NCBI GenBank assembly: GCA_964482495.1
Contig: CAYZXS010000025.1
Coordinates: forward strand, 1-56,878
Source of the DNA: J029 sp964482495
Lineage (GTDB): Bacteria > Planctomycetota > UBA1135
Length of the DNA stretch: 56,878 bases
Direction of reading: 5' to 3'
The position numbers and the translations under genes are program-made. Below the pieces are notes generated by a model. It was not told the origin of the DNA. It did no database searches and saw nothing but the letters and a program-made list of their open reading frames with translations. Positions 35,610 to 45,031 of this stretch are shown piece after piece; position 1 is the first letter of the stretch; each line of letters opens with the position of its first letter.

Positions 35610-36532
35610 GCCTCCTCCTCCGCGCGCACGGCCTTGCGGAAGAGGTCGACCAAGGTGGCGCGCTGGCGGTGGAATTCCTCCAGCCCCACCCCGGCCTGCG
35701 CCAACGCGACCAGCAGCGGCGCCAGCTCGGTGCCGCCGTCGATCCGAGCGCGGATGGTGCCGTCGCCGAGCGGCTCGGCGTCGCGCACGCTCGGCCAGGA
35801 GACCAGCAGGCGCAGGGCCGGCTCGACCTCCGCGCAGCGCACCGTGAGGCCCTCGCCGGCCTGCTCCAGCAGCGACCGGGTCTCGCCCTCGAGCAGGGTG
35901 CGGCCGTCCTCGATGACGCCGATGCGGGTGCAGACCTCTTGGACCTCGCGCAGGTGGTGGCTGGAGAAGACCACCGTCACCCCCTCGTCCGAGGCCAGCC
36001 TACGGAACAGCTCCAGCAGGTCCTCGACGCCCTCGGGGTCGAGTCCCGAGAGGGGCTCGTCGAGGACCAGCAGCCGGGGGCTGCCGAGCAGCGCCCGCGC
36101 CACCGCCGCGCGGCGGCCTTGTCCGTGGGAGAGCTTGCCGCCGCGGTTGTGCTGGCGGTGGGTGAGCCCGACGAGTTCGAGGGCCTCGTCGATGTCCCGC
36201 CCGCCGCGTACGCCTCCGCGGATCTTGGCCACCTCGAGGTTCTGGCGGACGGTCAAGGTGTCGTCCAGGCCGGGCGGGTCCAGCGCAACGCCGACCGGTT
36301 GCTCCAGCGCGTGCAGCTGGCGCGCCGGCCGGCCGAAGACCTCGCAGCGACCGCGGAACTTGGGCAGGAAGCCGAGCAGCGCGCGCAGGGTCGTGGTCTT
36401 GCCAGCGCCGTTGCGGCCGAGCAGGCCGTAGAGGTCCCCAGGGCGCACCTCGAGGTCCACGCCGCGGAGGATCCGGGCGGAGCCGAAGCTCAGTTCCAAG
36501 CCTTGGGCGAGCAGGGCGGGCGCGCTGGTCAT
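35606..36532 (-). CDS. ABC transporter ATP-binding protein
   Basis: The 308-aa product has Walker A GLLGRNGAGKTTTLRALLG, a Q-loop region, the signature KLSHGQGRRAAVARALL (LSHGQ instead of LSGGQ), Walker B LLVLDEPLSGLDP and the H-loop VVFSSHHLREVQ. A C-terminal extension of about 90 aa follows, as in ABC-2 exporters. The ATG at 36532 gives the expected start; the frame is open upstream but shows no similarity. It heads the five-gene operon down to 30474 and is divergent from the DUF1579 gene by 47 nt. Confidence 0.93.
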   Translation of the reverse strand: MTSAPALLAQGLELSFGSARILRGVDLEVRPGDLYGLLGRNGAGKTTTLRALLGFLPKFRGRCEVFGRPARQLHALEQPVGVALDPPGLDDTLTVRQNLEVAKIRGGVRGGRDIDEALELVGLTHRQHNRGGKLSHGQGRRAAVARALLGSPRLLVLDEPLSGLDPEGVEDLLELFRRLASDEGVTVVFSSHHLREVQEVCTRIGVIEDGRTLLEGETRSLLEQAGEGLTVRCAEVEPALRLLVSWPSVRDAEPLGDGTIRARIDGGTELAPLLVALAQAGVGLEEFHRQRATLVDLFRKAVRAEEEA

Positions 36533-36563
36533 GCGTGGAGGGCGAGGCCGTCCGCCCCAAGGA

Positions 36564-36569
36564 TAGAAT
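36564..36569 (+). promoter_or_regulatory. Possible -10 element for the DUF1579-like gene
   Basis: TAGAAT (in GGATAGAATC) stands 10 nt before the ATG at 36580, so the leader would be only a few nucleotides. No convincing -35 is present. The same hexamer precedes rpoZ with a good -35. Confidence 0.45.
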
Positions 36570-36579
36570 CCCCAGCACC

Positions 36580-37584
36580 ATGCTGAAAATGCCGCTCGTC
36601 CTCCTGCTCCTCGCCGCCGCACCCGCGGGAGCTGCGGCCCAGGGTCCGCCGGCCGCGCGCGAACCCGGCAAGGTCCTGGCCAAGGCGCTGCTCGGCGACC
36701 TCCTCGGGCCCCAGAGGACGCCGACCGGCTCCGCCCAGGGTTGGATGAGGGTCGAGCCGGTCCTGGGAGGCCAGTGGGTGCGGGCCATCGGCGCCTCGCT
36801 CGTGGACGGGCGCCCGCAACACTCCTTCCTCCAGATGATGCGCGAGGCGCCGGACGGCGCGGTCGAGGCCTGGCTCTTCGAGTCCAGCGGCCGCTTCTCC
36901 CGCTGGACCGGCCAGGTCGAGCAGCGCGGCATGTCCCTGGAGTGGCGGGACGAAGAAGGGGTGGTCCAGGCGCGCCAGGACTGGGGCTTCGAGAACGGTG
37001 ACTGCGACTACCGCTTCCTCCGCCGCGCGAGCGCCGACGCCCCCTTCGTCCCCACCCTCTCCGGCCTGCTGCGCGCGGGCGGGAGCCGGCCGAGCTGGGA
37101 GCCGTCGAAGGAAGCCCGGGAGCGCCTGGCGGCGAGCCCCTACGCCTTCTACCTCGGCAGCTTCCGCGGCAAGGAGACCAGCTCCTTCGGGGACAGCGAG
37201 GGCTCCACGCGCACCGAGGGGGTGCTGGACGGCGAGTGGTTCCACTCCGTCTACCGCTCGATGGCGGGCGGGGCGGTGGTCTACGAAGGCCGCGGGCTGA
37301 TCCAGTGCGACGAGAAGGGCGCCTTCGCCCTGCACTGGTTCGACACCTACGGCGAGTACCAGCGGCTCGACGGCCAGCTCGAAGAACAAGGCGCGGTCGC
37401 CCGACGTCGCGACGCCGAGGGGCGGGTGGTCGAGCGCCACACGGACCGCCGCACCAGCGTCGGCTACACCTTCACCATCGAGCAACGCCCGGATCCGGAG
37501 TCGCCCTGGAGCCGCTTCATGACGGCGACCTACACCAAGGAGACCCGAGCCGCCACCGACTCGGACGGCCAGGGCGGAGACTGA
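36580..37584 (+). CDS. Secreted protein with two DUF1579-like domains
   Basis: The 334-aa product has a signal peptide (LVLLLLAAAPAGAAAQ). Two similar beta domains follow. The first (about residues 50-155) has VLGGQWVRAIGASLVDG and AWLFESSGRFSRWTGQVE. The second (about 185-320) has FRGKETSSFGDSEGSTRTEGVLDG, HWFDTYGEYQRLDGQLEEQG and RFMTATYTK. The pattern of a G-rich opening, a fragment like FDS-G and a late polar strand matches DUF1579, a lipocalin-like family of unknown role. The HAD gene follows after 3 nt on the same strand. Confidence 0.75.
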   Translation: MLKMPLVLLLLAAAPAGAAAQGPPAAREPGKVLAKALLGDLLGPQRTPTGSAQGWMRVEPVLGGQWVRAIGASLVDGRPQHSFLQMMREAPDGAVEAWLFESSGRFSRWTGQVEQRGMSLEWRDEEGVVQARQDWGFENGDCDYRFLRRASADAPFVPTLSGLLRAGGSRPSWEPSKEARERLAASPYAFYLGSFRGKETSSFGDSEGSTRTEGVLDGEWFHSVYRSMAGGAVVYEGRGLIQCDEKGAFALHWFDTYGEYQRLDGQLEEQGAVARRRDAEGRVVERHTDRRTSVGYTFTIEQRPDPESPWSRFMTATYTKETRAATDSDGQGGD

Positions 37585-37587
37585 GGC

Positions 37588-38265
37588 GTGATCCGCGCCG
37601 TCACCTTCGACTGCTTCGGCACCCTGATCGACTGGCGCGGCGGCCAGCGCCGGGTCCTCGAGCAGTTGCCCTCGCTGCGCGGCCAAGAGGACCGCATCGA
37701 GGGCCTCATCGACGCCCGCGGGCCGATCGAGCGCGAGCTCCAGGCGGCCTCCTGGCGGCGCTACGAAGAGGTCCTCGCGGAGTCCATCGACCTCGCCTGC
37801 CGCGAGGTCTGCGGCGTCGCGCTGACCGAGACCGAGAAGCGCGCCTTCGCCGCGGGCCAGCTCGGCTGGCCGGCCTTCGAGGACACCGTCGAGGGCCTCC
37901 AGCTGCTCACCGAGCGGCTGCCCGTGGGCCTGCTCAGCAACTGCGACGACCTGACCCTCCGGCTGTGCGCCCACAAGCACCTCGAGGCACCGGTGACCCT
38001 GTTCGTCTCCGCCGAGCAGGTGCGCTCCTACAAGCCGGCACACAAGCACTGGGGCGCGGCCCTGGCGGCCCTGGAGCTGGAGCCGGCGGAGATCCTGCAC
38101 GTCTCCTTCACCGCCGAGTACGACCTCGAGCCCGCCGCCGCGCTCGGCTTCCCGCTCGGCTTCCTGGCCCGCTACGGGGCCGCGGCGCCGGAGGGCTTGG
38201 AGTACGCCTACCGAGCGCAGGACCTGCCGGAGCTGGTCCGCGAAATCCTGGCCGACCTCGGCTGA
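37588..38265 (+). CDS. HAD-family hydrolase, 2-haloacid dehalogenase-like
   Basis: The 225-aa product starts at GTG with VTFDCFGTLIDW, placing the nucleophile Asp at residue 8. Motif II is LLSNCDD, the motif III Lys is in RSYKPAHKHW, and motif IV is VSFTAEYDLEPAAALGF. The DCFGTLIDW start and helical cap match the L-2-haloacid dehalogenase-like group, many of which are phosphatases. The substrate is not predictable. Only 3 nt separate its end from the convergent stomatin gene. Confidence 0.88.
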   Translation: MIRAVTFDCFGTLIDWRGGQRRVLEQLPSLRGQEDRIEGLIDARGPIERELQAASWRRYEEVLAESIDLACREVCGVALTETEKRAFAAGQLGWPAFEDTVEGLQLLTERLPVGLLSNCDDLTLRLCAHKHLEAPVTLFVSAEQVRSYKPAHKHWGAALAALELEPAEILHVSFTAEYDLEPAAALGFPLGFLARYGAAAPEGLEYAYRAQDLPELVREILADLG

Positions 38266-38268
38266 GGG

Positions 38269-39285
38269 TCAGCCGGCGGCGCGCCCCGGCGCCGCCCCGC
38301 CCTCGGCCCGGAACAGCTCCTTGATGCCGCCCAGACCGGCCAGGGCGGCGCCGGCCTCGAAGGGCAGGAAGACCGTCTTGTCGCCGGAGCGCTGGGCGCC
38401 AATCTCTCCCAGCGCGCCGAGGTAGTTCACCGCGAGCCGGTACTCGGCGGGCTCCATGCGCTCGCCTTCGAGGGCTTCCCCGACCAGCCGCAGGGCCTGG
38501 GCCTCGCCCTCCGCCACCTGGCGGCGGGCCTCGGCGTCGCCCTCGGCGCGCAGCACCTGGGACCGGCGCTCGCCCTCCGCCTCGGCGATGGCGGCATCGC
38601 GCTTCCCCTCGGCCTGGAGCACCTGGGCCCGCTTCACGCCCTCGGCCTCGAGGATCCGGGCGCGGCGGTCCCGCTCCGCGGTCATCTGCATCTCCATCGC
38701 GACCTTGACCGACTCGGGCGGCGTGATGTCCTGCAGCTCGACGCGGTTGACCTTCACCCCCCACTTGTCGGAGGCCTCGTCCAGCACCTTGCACATCTTG
38801 CCGTTGATCTCGTCCCGCGAGGTCAGCGTCGCGTCCAGGTCGAGGTCGCCGATGATGTTCCGCAGGGTGGTCTGGGCCAGCTTCTCGAGCGCGTTGGGCA
38901 GGTTCGCGACCTCATAGACGGCGCGCTTCGGGTCCGTGATCTGGTAGTAGAGCAGGCCGTTGACGCCGATCACGACGTTCTCCTTGGTGATCACCTGCTG
39001 GCGCGGGAAGTCGAGCACCTGCTCGCGCAGGTCGACGTAATGGCGCGGCAGGTAGGAGATCACCGGATCGCCTTCGTAGCCCTCGGTGACCACGCGCCAC
39101 TGGAGCGGCCGGCGCTTGTCGATGATCGGCCAGATGATGTTGATGCCCGGCTGCAGCACGCGGTGGAATTTTCCGAGCCGCTCGATGATCACGACCTGGG
39201 CCTGCTTGACGATCTTCAGGCCCAGCATCCCCATCACGACCACGAAGGCCGTGACGGCCAGGAAGATGAGGAGGAGGGGATCCAT
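38269..39285 (-). CDS. SPFH/band-7 protein (stomatin, QmcA-like)
   Basis: The 338-aa product has an N-terminal membrane anchor (residues about 3-22) and an SPFH domain: VVIIERLGKFHRVLQPGINIIWPIIDKRR, VLDFPRQQVITKENV, NVVIGVNGLLYYQI, DLDATLTSRDEIN and WGVKVNRVELQDITPPE. A long Glu/Ala/Arg-rich coiled coil follows (ILEAEGVKRAQVLQAEGKR) and a Gly/Ala tail. It pairs with the NfeD gene upstream, the classic stomatin/NfeD operon that forms membrane microdomain assemblies. Confidence 0.95.
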   Translation of the reverse strand: MDPLLLIFLAVTAFVVVMGMLGLKIVKQAQVVIIERLGKFHRVLQPGINIIWPIIDKRRPLQWRVVTEGYEGDPVISYLPRHYVDLREQVLDFPRQQVITKENVVIGVNGLLYYQITDPKRAVYEVANLPNALEKLAQTTLRNIIGDLDLDATLTSRDEINGKMCKVLDEASDKWGVKVNRVELQDITPPESVKVAMEMQMTAERDRRARILEAEGVKRAQVLQAEGKRDAAIAEAEGERRSQVLRAEGDAEARRQVAEGEAQALRLVGEALEGERMEPAEYRLAVNYLGALGEIGAQRSGDKTVFLPFEAGAALAGLGGIKELFRAEGGAAPGRAAG

Positions 39286-39313
39286 GCCCCCCGCTACGCC
39301 GGTCGCGGGCCCT

Positions 39314-39802
39314 TCATTCGACGATCAGGCGGTTGCCGTCCACCCGGACCACGCCCACCGTGTCGCCTTCCAGCAGCGGCCCGCCGGAGGCCGCCTGCGC
39401 CCGCCACTCCTCGGCGCCGATGCGCACGGCGCCCACCCCGCCCGCCGGGCAGGCGCTGGTGACCCGCCCGCTCTGGCCGATCAGGGCGTCGATGTTCGTC
39501 GGCGGCGCCTCCTCCTGGAGCACCCGCAGCAGCAGGGGCCGGAGGCTGAAGAAGGACAGGAAGGTGACGCCGGCGAAGACGCCGATCTGCAGGGTCAGGT
39601 CGTGCCAGCCGCAGATGTCGGCCAGGGCCGCGCCGAGGCCGCCCGCGCCGAGGCAGGCGAGCACGAAGCCCGGCGTGAACATCTCGAGGATGCCCATCAG
39701 CAGGGCGAACAGGAACCAGAAGTGCCACGGCAGGAAGGCGTCGAATTCGAACGCCTTCCCCACCGTCTCGAAGAAGCTCGGCTCGGGGGTTTGGATCAGC
39801 AT
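39314..39802 (-). CDS. NfeD-family membrane protein
   Basis: The 162-aa product has about three membrane helices (WFLFALLMGILEMFTPGFVL, GGLGAALADICGW, GVFAGVTFLSFF), then a C-terminal OB-fold: ALIGQSGRVTSACPAGGVGAVRIGAEEWRAQA and LEGDTVGVVRVDGNRLIVE. This is the short NfeD1b form lacking the ClpP-like protease domain. It is co-oriented with the SPFH gene 28 nt downstream and fits a helper role in its assembly. Confidence 0.93.
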   Translation of the reverse strand: MLIQTPEPSFFETVGKAFEFDAFLPWHFWFLFALLMGILEMFTPGFVLACLGAGGLGAALADICGWHDLTLQIGVFAGVTFLSFFSLRPLLLRVLQEEAPPTNIDALIGQSGRVTSACPAGGVGAVRIGAEEWRAQAASGGPLLEGDTVGVVRVDGNRLIVE

Positions 39803-39846
39803 GCGCGAATCTCCGCCCGGCCGGGCCTCCCCGCCCAGGCTCTTGA

Positions 39847-42800
39847 TCAGGAGCCGCTACGCGCCAGCTCCAGGCCGACTTCGATGGCTTTTTCCAGCTG
39901 ACGGTCCACTTCGGCGGCGTGGTCGCCGGGCAGGTTCTCGACCGCGTAGTCCGGCGGACAGCCGTTCAGCTCCATGTTGGTCATGGTGCCGTCGTTGACG
40001 AACCAGCCGCGCATGGGCATCCGCACCATCGAGCCGTCCAGCAGGCCGGCGGCGCCGGTGGAGATCACCGCGCCGTAGGTCTGCTTGCCGACCACCGGGC
40101 CGCGGCCGAGGGTCTTGATCGACCAGGAGAAGATCTCGGCGTTGGAGTAGCTGTTCTCGTTGCACAGCACCACCACCGGCTTGTCCCAGGTGGCGAAGAT
40201 GCGCCGCCCCTGCGGGTAGCCCTCGCCGCCGCCGCGCGGGATGGTGCGGGCGTGGTCCTTGACCATGAGCATGCTGAGCACCATGTCGGTGGTCCAGCCG
40301 CCGCCGTTCTCGCGCACGTCGATCAGCAGCGCGTCCTTGCCGGCGCCGGCGTGGTACAGGTCGCGCTCGAAGTCGAGCAGGCTGGGGGTGCCCATGCCCT
40401 CGATGTGGATGTAGCCGAGCTTGCCGCCGCTGGCGTGCTCGACCTTGGCGCGCGCGACATCGGCCCCGCGCCGATACAGCTGGCCCCGCAAGGCGCCACC
40501 CGCCTGCGGCCGGATCAGGAAGCTGCGCTCCTCGCCGTCGACGCCTCGAACGGTCAGCTCGGTCTCCTGGCCAGCGGTGCCGTCCATCAGGCGGTAGAAA
40601 TTGCCGCCGGCCTCGACCGACTCGCCGTCGACCGCCAGGACCACCTCACCGGAGCGGAGCCGGCTGGCCTCGCGGTGCGCGGGCCCGCCCTTGACGACCT
40701 CACGGACCTTGCGGCCCGGGCCGGGGAAGCTGTCGTCCCAGATCACGCCGAGGTCCCCGGTGGCGCTGCGGTCTTCTCCTCCGCCTCCGCCGCCGAAGTT
40801 GTAGTAGCCCATGTGGCTGGCATTCATCTCGCCCAGCATCCAGTTCATGAGCTCGTCGAAGTCCTCGCGGGTCGAGGCCGCCGCGGCGATCGGCTGCCAC
40901 TTGGCCAGGGAGCCGGCCCAGTCATGGCCGTGGAAGCCCGGGTCGTAGAAGCCGCGGTCCAGGGCCCGCCAGCCCTGCTCCAGCACCGCCTGGCGCAGGG
41001 CCTGCTCGTCGCGCCGGAAGCGCACCGAGAAGCCGTAGGTGGTCGCCTTGCCGCCTCGGCCGACCACCTTGCCGCCCTTGGTGTAGTAGATCTCCTTGTC
41101 GTGCTGGGTGAAGGAGCCGACCGAGCTGGACTCGAGCTGCTTCTCCTCCCCCTCCCAGAGGTCGATCTCGAAGAAGCCGGTCTCGACCCCGCGGCTGCCC
41201 GAGGTCAGGCGGGTGCCGAGGCCGGAGTTGAAGTAGACCTTCTCGGAGCCGGCGTCGAAGCCGAGGGCGGTCTCGTTGCCCTCGCGGCGGGTCAGCCGGC
41301 GCAGGCGCAAGCGGATGTCCTCGAAGTCGATCTGGATCGGCTCGACCTCGTCCTCCTCCTCCTTGTCCTCAGCCTCGTCCTGCTCCTCGTCGGCCGCTTC
41401 CTCGGCGGCCGGCTCCTGCCCGGGCTCCGGGTCCTGCGCCGGCTCAGCGGCGGGCTCGGAGGACGGGTCCGCAGCGGGATCCGCGGGCGGCTCGGGCTCC
41501 GGCTCCGGGTCCTTCTTCTTCTTCGGGTCGTCCTTCTTCTTGGCCTTCTTCGCGGCCTCCTCGGCCTCGAGCCGCTCGCGCTCGGTCAGCTCCGTGTCGC
41601 CCTTGCGCAACCACGCGACCCAGACGTCGGTCTCGTCGAGCATCTGGCGGCGCGAGGTGAAGACCAGCTTGCGGCCGTCCGCCGACCAGCGCGGCGAGCT
41701 GTCGTCGTCCGGGTGGCGGGTCAGGTTGAAGGGCTGCACGCCGGGCGCGTCCTCGGCGAGGCCTTCGTCGAGCGCGGTCCGGACCAGGTAGACCTCGGTG
41801 TTGTAATCGGCGTCGACCTTGGAGTAGGCGATCCAACGCGAATCGGGCGCCCAGTCGTAATCGGGGGTGTCGAAGCCGTCGGTGAGCACGCGGACCACCT
41901 CGCGGGACTCGGCGTCGGCCACCTGCAGCTTGCCCGGGTACTCGATCCAGGCCAGCAGCTTGCCGTCCGGGGAGAGGCTCAGGCCGATCTCGTCGACCTC
42001 GGTCGAGGTCAGCCGCTCCTCGGCGAAGCGCCGCGACCGGTAGAAGGGGGTGTCCTCGTCGGCGGGCGCGACCCGGTAGATCTCGCTGTTGCCGTCCCGC
42101 TCGGACAGGAACAGCAGCGCCTCGCCGTCCTCGACCCAGACCGGGTTGCTGTCGGGCGCGGGGTGAGTGGTGACGCGGGCGCAGCGCTCGATCTCGTCGT
42201 GCTTGCGCAGCACGAAGATGTCGCCGTCAGCGACGAAGGCGATCGATTCGCCGTCAGGGGAGACGGCGAGCTCGTCGGCGCCGCCGGAGACCGTGACCTC
42301 GCGCTCATCCGGCAGGCGCGGGTCGAGGCTGCCGTAGACCGCCAGCTCGCGGGCCTCGCCGTCGGCGGTGCCGATCAGCACCAGTCCGGCGCCCAGCTCG
42401 GCGACCACCGCGCGGCCGTCGCGGCTGATCTCGGCCTCTCGGAGCGATTGGCCGCCGGGGTGGAAGACGGGCTGCGGGTTGCCGCCGGCCGCGGCCACCG
42501 ACCACAAGCCGAGGTCGCGCCCGCCCTCGTTGCCGTCGCAGGCGCGGTCGCTGAGGAAGTAGACCGTGCGGCTGTCGCCGCTCCACATCGGGTCGAGGTC
42601 GTTGCCGTCGAAGCGCGTCAGCTCGCGGTGGGTGCCGGCCTCGACGTCGTAGATCCAAAGCGCGCTCGACGCCGGGCCGCGGTAGGCGCGCCGGCGCGGG
42701 TCGCCGTGGCCGCGCTCGTAGCAGACGTAGCGGCCGTCGGGAGAGACCGCCGGGCGCAGCATCGGCGCGTCGATCATCAGGGTCGGGGTGCGGCCGTCGC

Positions 42801-43287
42801 GGTGAGCGACCCAGGCGCCCTGGCCGCGGCGCGAGTAGCGCCGCTCGCGGGTGGCGCCGACCAGCAACGAGTCGCCGTCCAGCCAGCCGTGCAGGCGCTC
42901 GCTCTCCGAGTTCCAGGTGACCCGCTCGGGCTGGCCGCCGGCGGCAGGAATCAAGTAGACGTCGAGGTTGCCGTGGCGCGAGCTGCCGAAGGCCAGCCAC
43001 TCGCCGTCCGGCGACCACTTCGGCCGGCCGTCGTAGGCCTGGTGCGCGGTCAGGCGGCGGGCGTGGCCGTCAGCGACGTCGGCGACCCAGACGTCGCCTT
43101 GGTGGCTGAACGCGACCTGGCTTCCGTCCGGGCTGAGCGCGGGGTGACGCGGCACCTGCAGCTCGCTGCCGGGGAGGCCGGCTTGGGCGGCCGCCGGGGG
43201 CGCCGGGAAGACGGCGTGAGACACCGAGGCGCTGCCGCAGGAGACGGCCGCGGCGGCGAAGGTCAGGACCCAGGGGAGAGAACGCAT
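39847..43287 (-). CDS. Tricorn-type protease (S41) with acidic linker
   Basis: The 1146-aa exported protein starts MRSLPWVLTFAAAAVSCG (lipoprotein-like). Two WD40-like beta-propellers (TolB/PD40 repeats such as HPALSPDGSQVAFSHQG, RPKWSPDGEWLAFGSS, DYDWAPDSRWIAYSK) cover about residues 45-570. A Glu/Pro/Ala/Lys-rich low-complexity linker of about 90 aa interrupts the second propeller. The C1 domain, a PDZ domain (VVKGGPAHREASRLRSGEVVLAVDGE) and the C2 catalytic domain follow. Active-site elements are NASHMGYYN (His), NENSYSNAEIFS (nucleophile Ser) and MELNGCPPD (Glu). Tricorn proteins degrade peptides to small products. Confidence 0.93.
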   Translation of the reverse strand: MRSLPWVLTFAAAAVSCGSASVSHAVFPAPPAAAQAGLPGSELQVPRHPALSPDGSQVAFSHQGDVWVADVADGHARRLTAHQAYDGRPKWSPDGEWLAFGSSRHGNLDVYLIPAAGGQPERVTWNSESERLHGWLDGDSLLVGATRERRYSRRGQGAWVAHRDGRTPTLMIDAPMLRPAVSPDGRYVCYERGHGDPRRRAYRGPASSALWIYDVEAGTHRELTRFDGNDLDPMWSGDSRTVYFLSDRACDGNEGGRDLGLWSVAAAGGNPQPVFHPGGQSLREAEISRDGRAVVAELGAGLVLIGTADGEARELAVYGSLDPRLPDEREVTVSGGADELAVSPDGESIAFVADGDIFVLRKHDEIERCARVTTHPAPDSNPVWVEDGEALLFLSERDGNSEIYRVAPADEDTPFYRSRRFAEERLTSTEVDEIGLSLSPDGKLLAWIEYPGKLQVADAESREVVRVLTDGFDTPDYDWAPDSRWIAYSKVDADYNTEVYLVRTALDEGLAEDAPGVQPFNLTRHPDDDSSPRWSADGRKLVFTSRRQMLDETDVWVAWLRKGDTELTERERLEAEEAAKKAKKKDDPKKKKDPEPEPEPPADPAADPSSEPAAEPAQDPEPGQEPAAEEAADEEQDEAEDKEEEDEVEPIQIDFEDIRLRLRRLTRREGNETALGFDAGSEKVYFNSGLGTRLTSGSRGVETGFFEIDLWEGEEKQLESSSVGSFTQHDKEIYYTKGGKVVGRGGKATTYGFSVRFRRDEQALRQAVLEQGWRALDRGFYDPGFHGHDWAGSLAKWQPIAAAASTREDFDELMNWMLGEMNASHMGYYNFGGGGGGEDRSATGDLGVIWDDSFPGPGRKVREVVKGGPAHREASRLRSGEVVLAVDGESVEAGGNFYRLMDGTAGQETELTVRGVDGEERSFLIRPQAGGALRGQLYRRGADVARAKVEHASGGKLGYIHIEGMGTPSLLDFERDLYHAGAGKDALLIDVRENGGGWTTDMVLSMLMVKDHARTIPRGGGEGYPQGRRIFATWDKPVVVLCNENSYSNAEIFSWSIKTLGRGPVVGKQTYGAVISTGAAGLLDGSMVRMPMRGWFVNDGTMTNMELNGCPPDYAVENLPGDHAAEVDRQLEKAIEVGLELARSGS

Positions 43288-43355
43288 GACGGAGCAGAAT
43301 AGCGGCGTCCCCACCAGGAGGTGGAGACGCCGCTGGAATCCGCCGCCGCCGGCGC

Positions 43356-44831
43356 TCAGTTCAGGGCAACGACCGCGATCTCCAGCCGTAGCACGCCGCG
43401 GCTACCGAGGAAGCCGGGCGCCATGCGCTCGATCACGAGCTTGCCATCCGCGTCGAGCTGGAAGCGGCCGTCGACGCCGAGGCGGGCGATCTCCGGGCGC
43501 TCGATGGCGACCACGTCGGCGGGCTTGCCGCTGGTCATGCCGTCGCCGTGGTCCCCCGGGCTGGTCTCCCGGCTCAGGGTGAGCGTGATCGGCTCCCCGG
43601 GCTGGACCTTGGTCAGCTCCAGGTCCAGGTCCACCGCCCCGCCGGGCAGGGTGGTGACGGAGCCGAGGATGCCGTCGAAGAAGGTCTCGAAGGTCGGGTC
43701 GGCGATCCGCGAGGCCTGGGCGACCTCCACGTCCCAGTCGGTCAAGGCCATGGAGAGATCCCCGCTGGCGAAGCGGACCGGCGACGACTGCAGGACTTCG
43801 CCGCCGATCTCGAGCAGCTGGGTGCTGCCCTCGGCGTTCTGGACGCTGGCGCGCAGGGAGAGCCGCACCGGCCGGCAGTGCTCGGCGATGGCGCCGCGGA
43901 CCTCTTCCAGCTGGTCCTCGACCGCGCCGCCGGAGAAGGCGAGGTAGCCGGAGGAAGCCGCCCAGGTGTCCCCCACCAGTTCGAGGCTGTTCTGCAGCCG
44001 CTCCCAGAGCTCGGGGTCTTCGGCCAGAGTGGGCGCCAAGCACACGGCGACCGCGTCGCCGGCCGCGAGCGAGGCCGGCGGCACCGGGCCGCCGCATTCC
44101 AGCTCCAAGACCAGGGAACGGTGGCCCTCGCCGGGCAGCAGGAAGCTCGTGGCATGTCCCGGGACCAGCAAGCTCCGCCAGCCGCTCTCGGCGACCACCT
44201 GCCGCAGCCGGTCGAAGCCCTGGATGGCGGAGTAACCGGTGTCGATGGTCTCGTTGGGGCCGATCCCGGAGTCCACCACCGCCAGCTCGGCCTGGTAGCC
44301 CATTCCCGGCACCGGGAGCAGCTCCACGGCGATCGAGGAGCCGGCGAACTGGGAGCCGTCGATCGGGTCGGCGATGGCGCTGTCGCAGGCGATCTCGACG
44401 TCGAGGCCCATCACCACCGACCGCGTCAGCAGGTCCCGGATGGCGGCCGGCTGGCCCGGCTGCACCTGGTGGCTGCCGGCCAGGATCAGCTCCCCGGTCT
44501 CGGCGTCCTTGAGGGCGAAGCGGAGCGGCACTGGAGCCGTCCTCGCGTACTCGGACCACCGGGCCAAATCCCGCTCTGACCAATGGTTACGGCTACCGAC
44601 GTAGACCTGGAGGACCGCTTCGTCCTCAGGGTCGAGCAGCAGCATGGCCTCGTCAGAGGTCCAACGGGGCGACAGGGCCTGCCAGACCGGAGGGCCTTGG
44701 TTCCAGCTGCCCTCCTCGGCGACCTCCCTCATCTGGTAGTCGCTGATGACGTGAGTCGGGTGGGGGGAACCGGCAGGGAGGTCCTGGGGCGGGGGCAGAA
44801 GGAAGGGCAAGAACAGGGCGCTCAAGATCAT
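43356..44831 (-). CDS. Secreted protein of unknown function
   Basis: The 491-aa product has a signal peptide (ILSALFLPFLLPPP). The ATG at 44831 is supported by GGAG 6 nt upstream. The mature protein is beta-rich and acidic, with VLQVYVGSRNHWSERDLARW, SIAVELLPVPGMGYQAELAVV, SWRSLLVPGHATSFLLPGEG-like and LSLRASVQNAEGSTQLLEIGG phrases. The RSLLVPGHATSFLLPGEGHRSLVLE part reminds one of bacterial secretin-type beta sheets, but I cannot assign a family. It lies 68 nt before the tricorn gene on the same strand and may be co-transcribed. Confidence 0.65.
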   Translation of the reverse strand: MILSALFLPFLLPPPQDLPAGSPHPTHVISDYQMREVAEEGSWNQGPPVWQALSPRWTSDEAMLLLDPEDEAVLQVYVGSRNHWSERDLARWSEYARTAPVPLRFALKDAETGELILAGSHQVQPGQPAAIRDLLTRSVVMGLDVEIACDSAIADPIDGSQFAGSSIAVELLPVPGMGYQAELAVVDSGIGPNETIDTGYSAIQGFDRLRQVVAESGWRSLLVPGHATSFLLPGEGHRSLVLELECGGPVPPASLAAGDAVAVCLAPTLAEDPELWERLQNSLELVGDTWAASSGYLAFSGGAVEDQLEEVRGAIAEHCRPVRLSLRASVQNAEGSTQLLEIGGEVLQSSPVRFASGDLSMALTDWDVEVAQASRIADPTFETFFDGILGSVTTLPGGAVDLDLELTKVQPGEPITLTLSRETSPGDHGDGMTSGKPADVVAIERPEIARLGVDGRFQLDADGKLVIERMAPGFLGSRGVLRLEIAVVALN

Positions 44832-45031
44832 GTTCACTCCGTGGTTGGATGCAGCCGCTAAAGGGGAGCCCCGGTCCGGTAACGCGAACTGGCCTTCAGG
44901 AGGCCCGCCGAATCGGCCGATTGGTTCAAGGTAACGGTTGGCCAGAGCCCGCCGGAACCAACATCCCCGCAACCGCTCCGCCTCGCCCTCGACCCGCTGA
45001 GCGGAGCCCCTCCCCCGAATACCCACCTCCG

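Noticed and set aside
39919..43302. Very long open frame on the plus strand opposite the tricorn gene
   Set aside because: It is the antisense of a high-GC gene; the translation is low-complexity (Val/Ala/Gly/Arg/Gln) and has no domain similarity.
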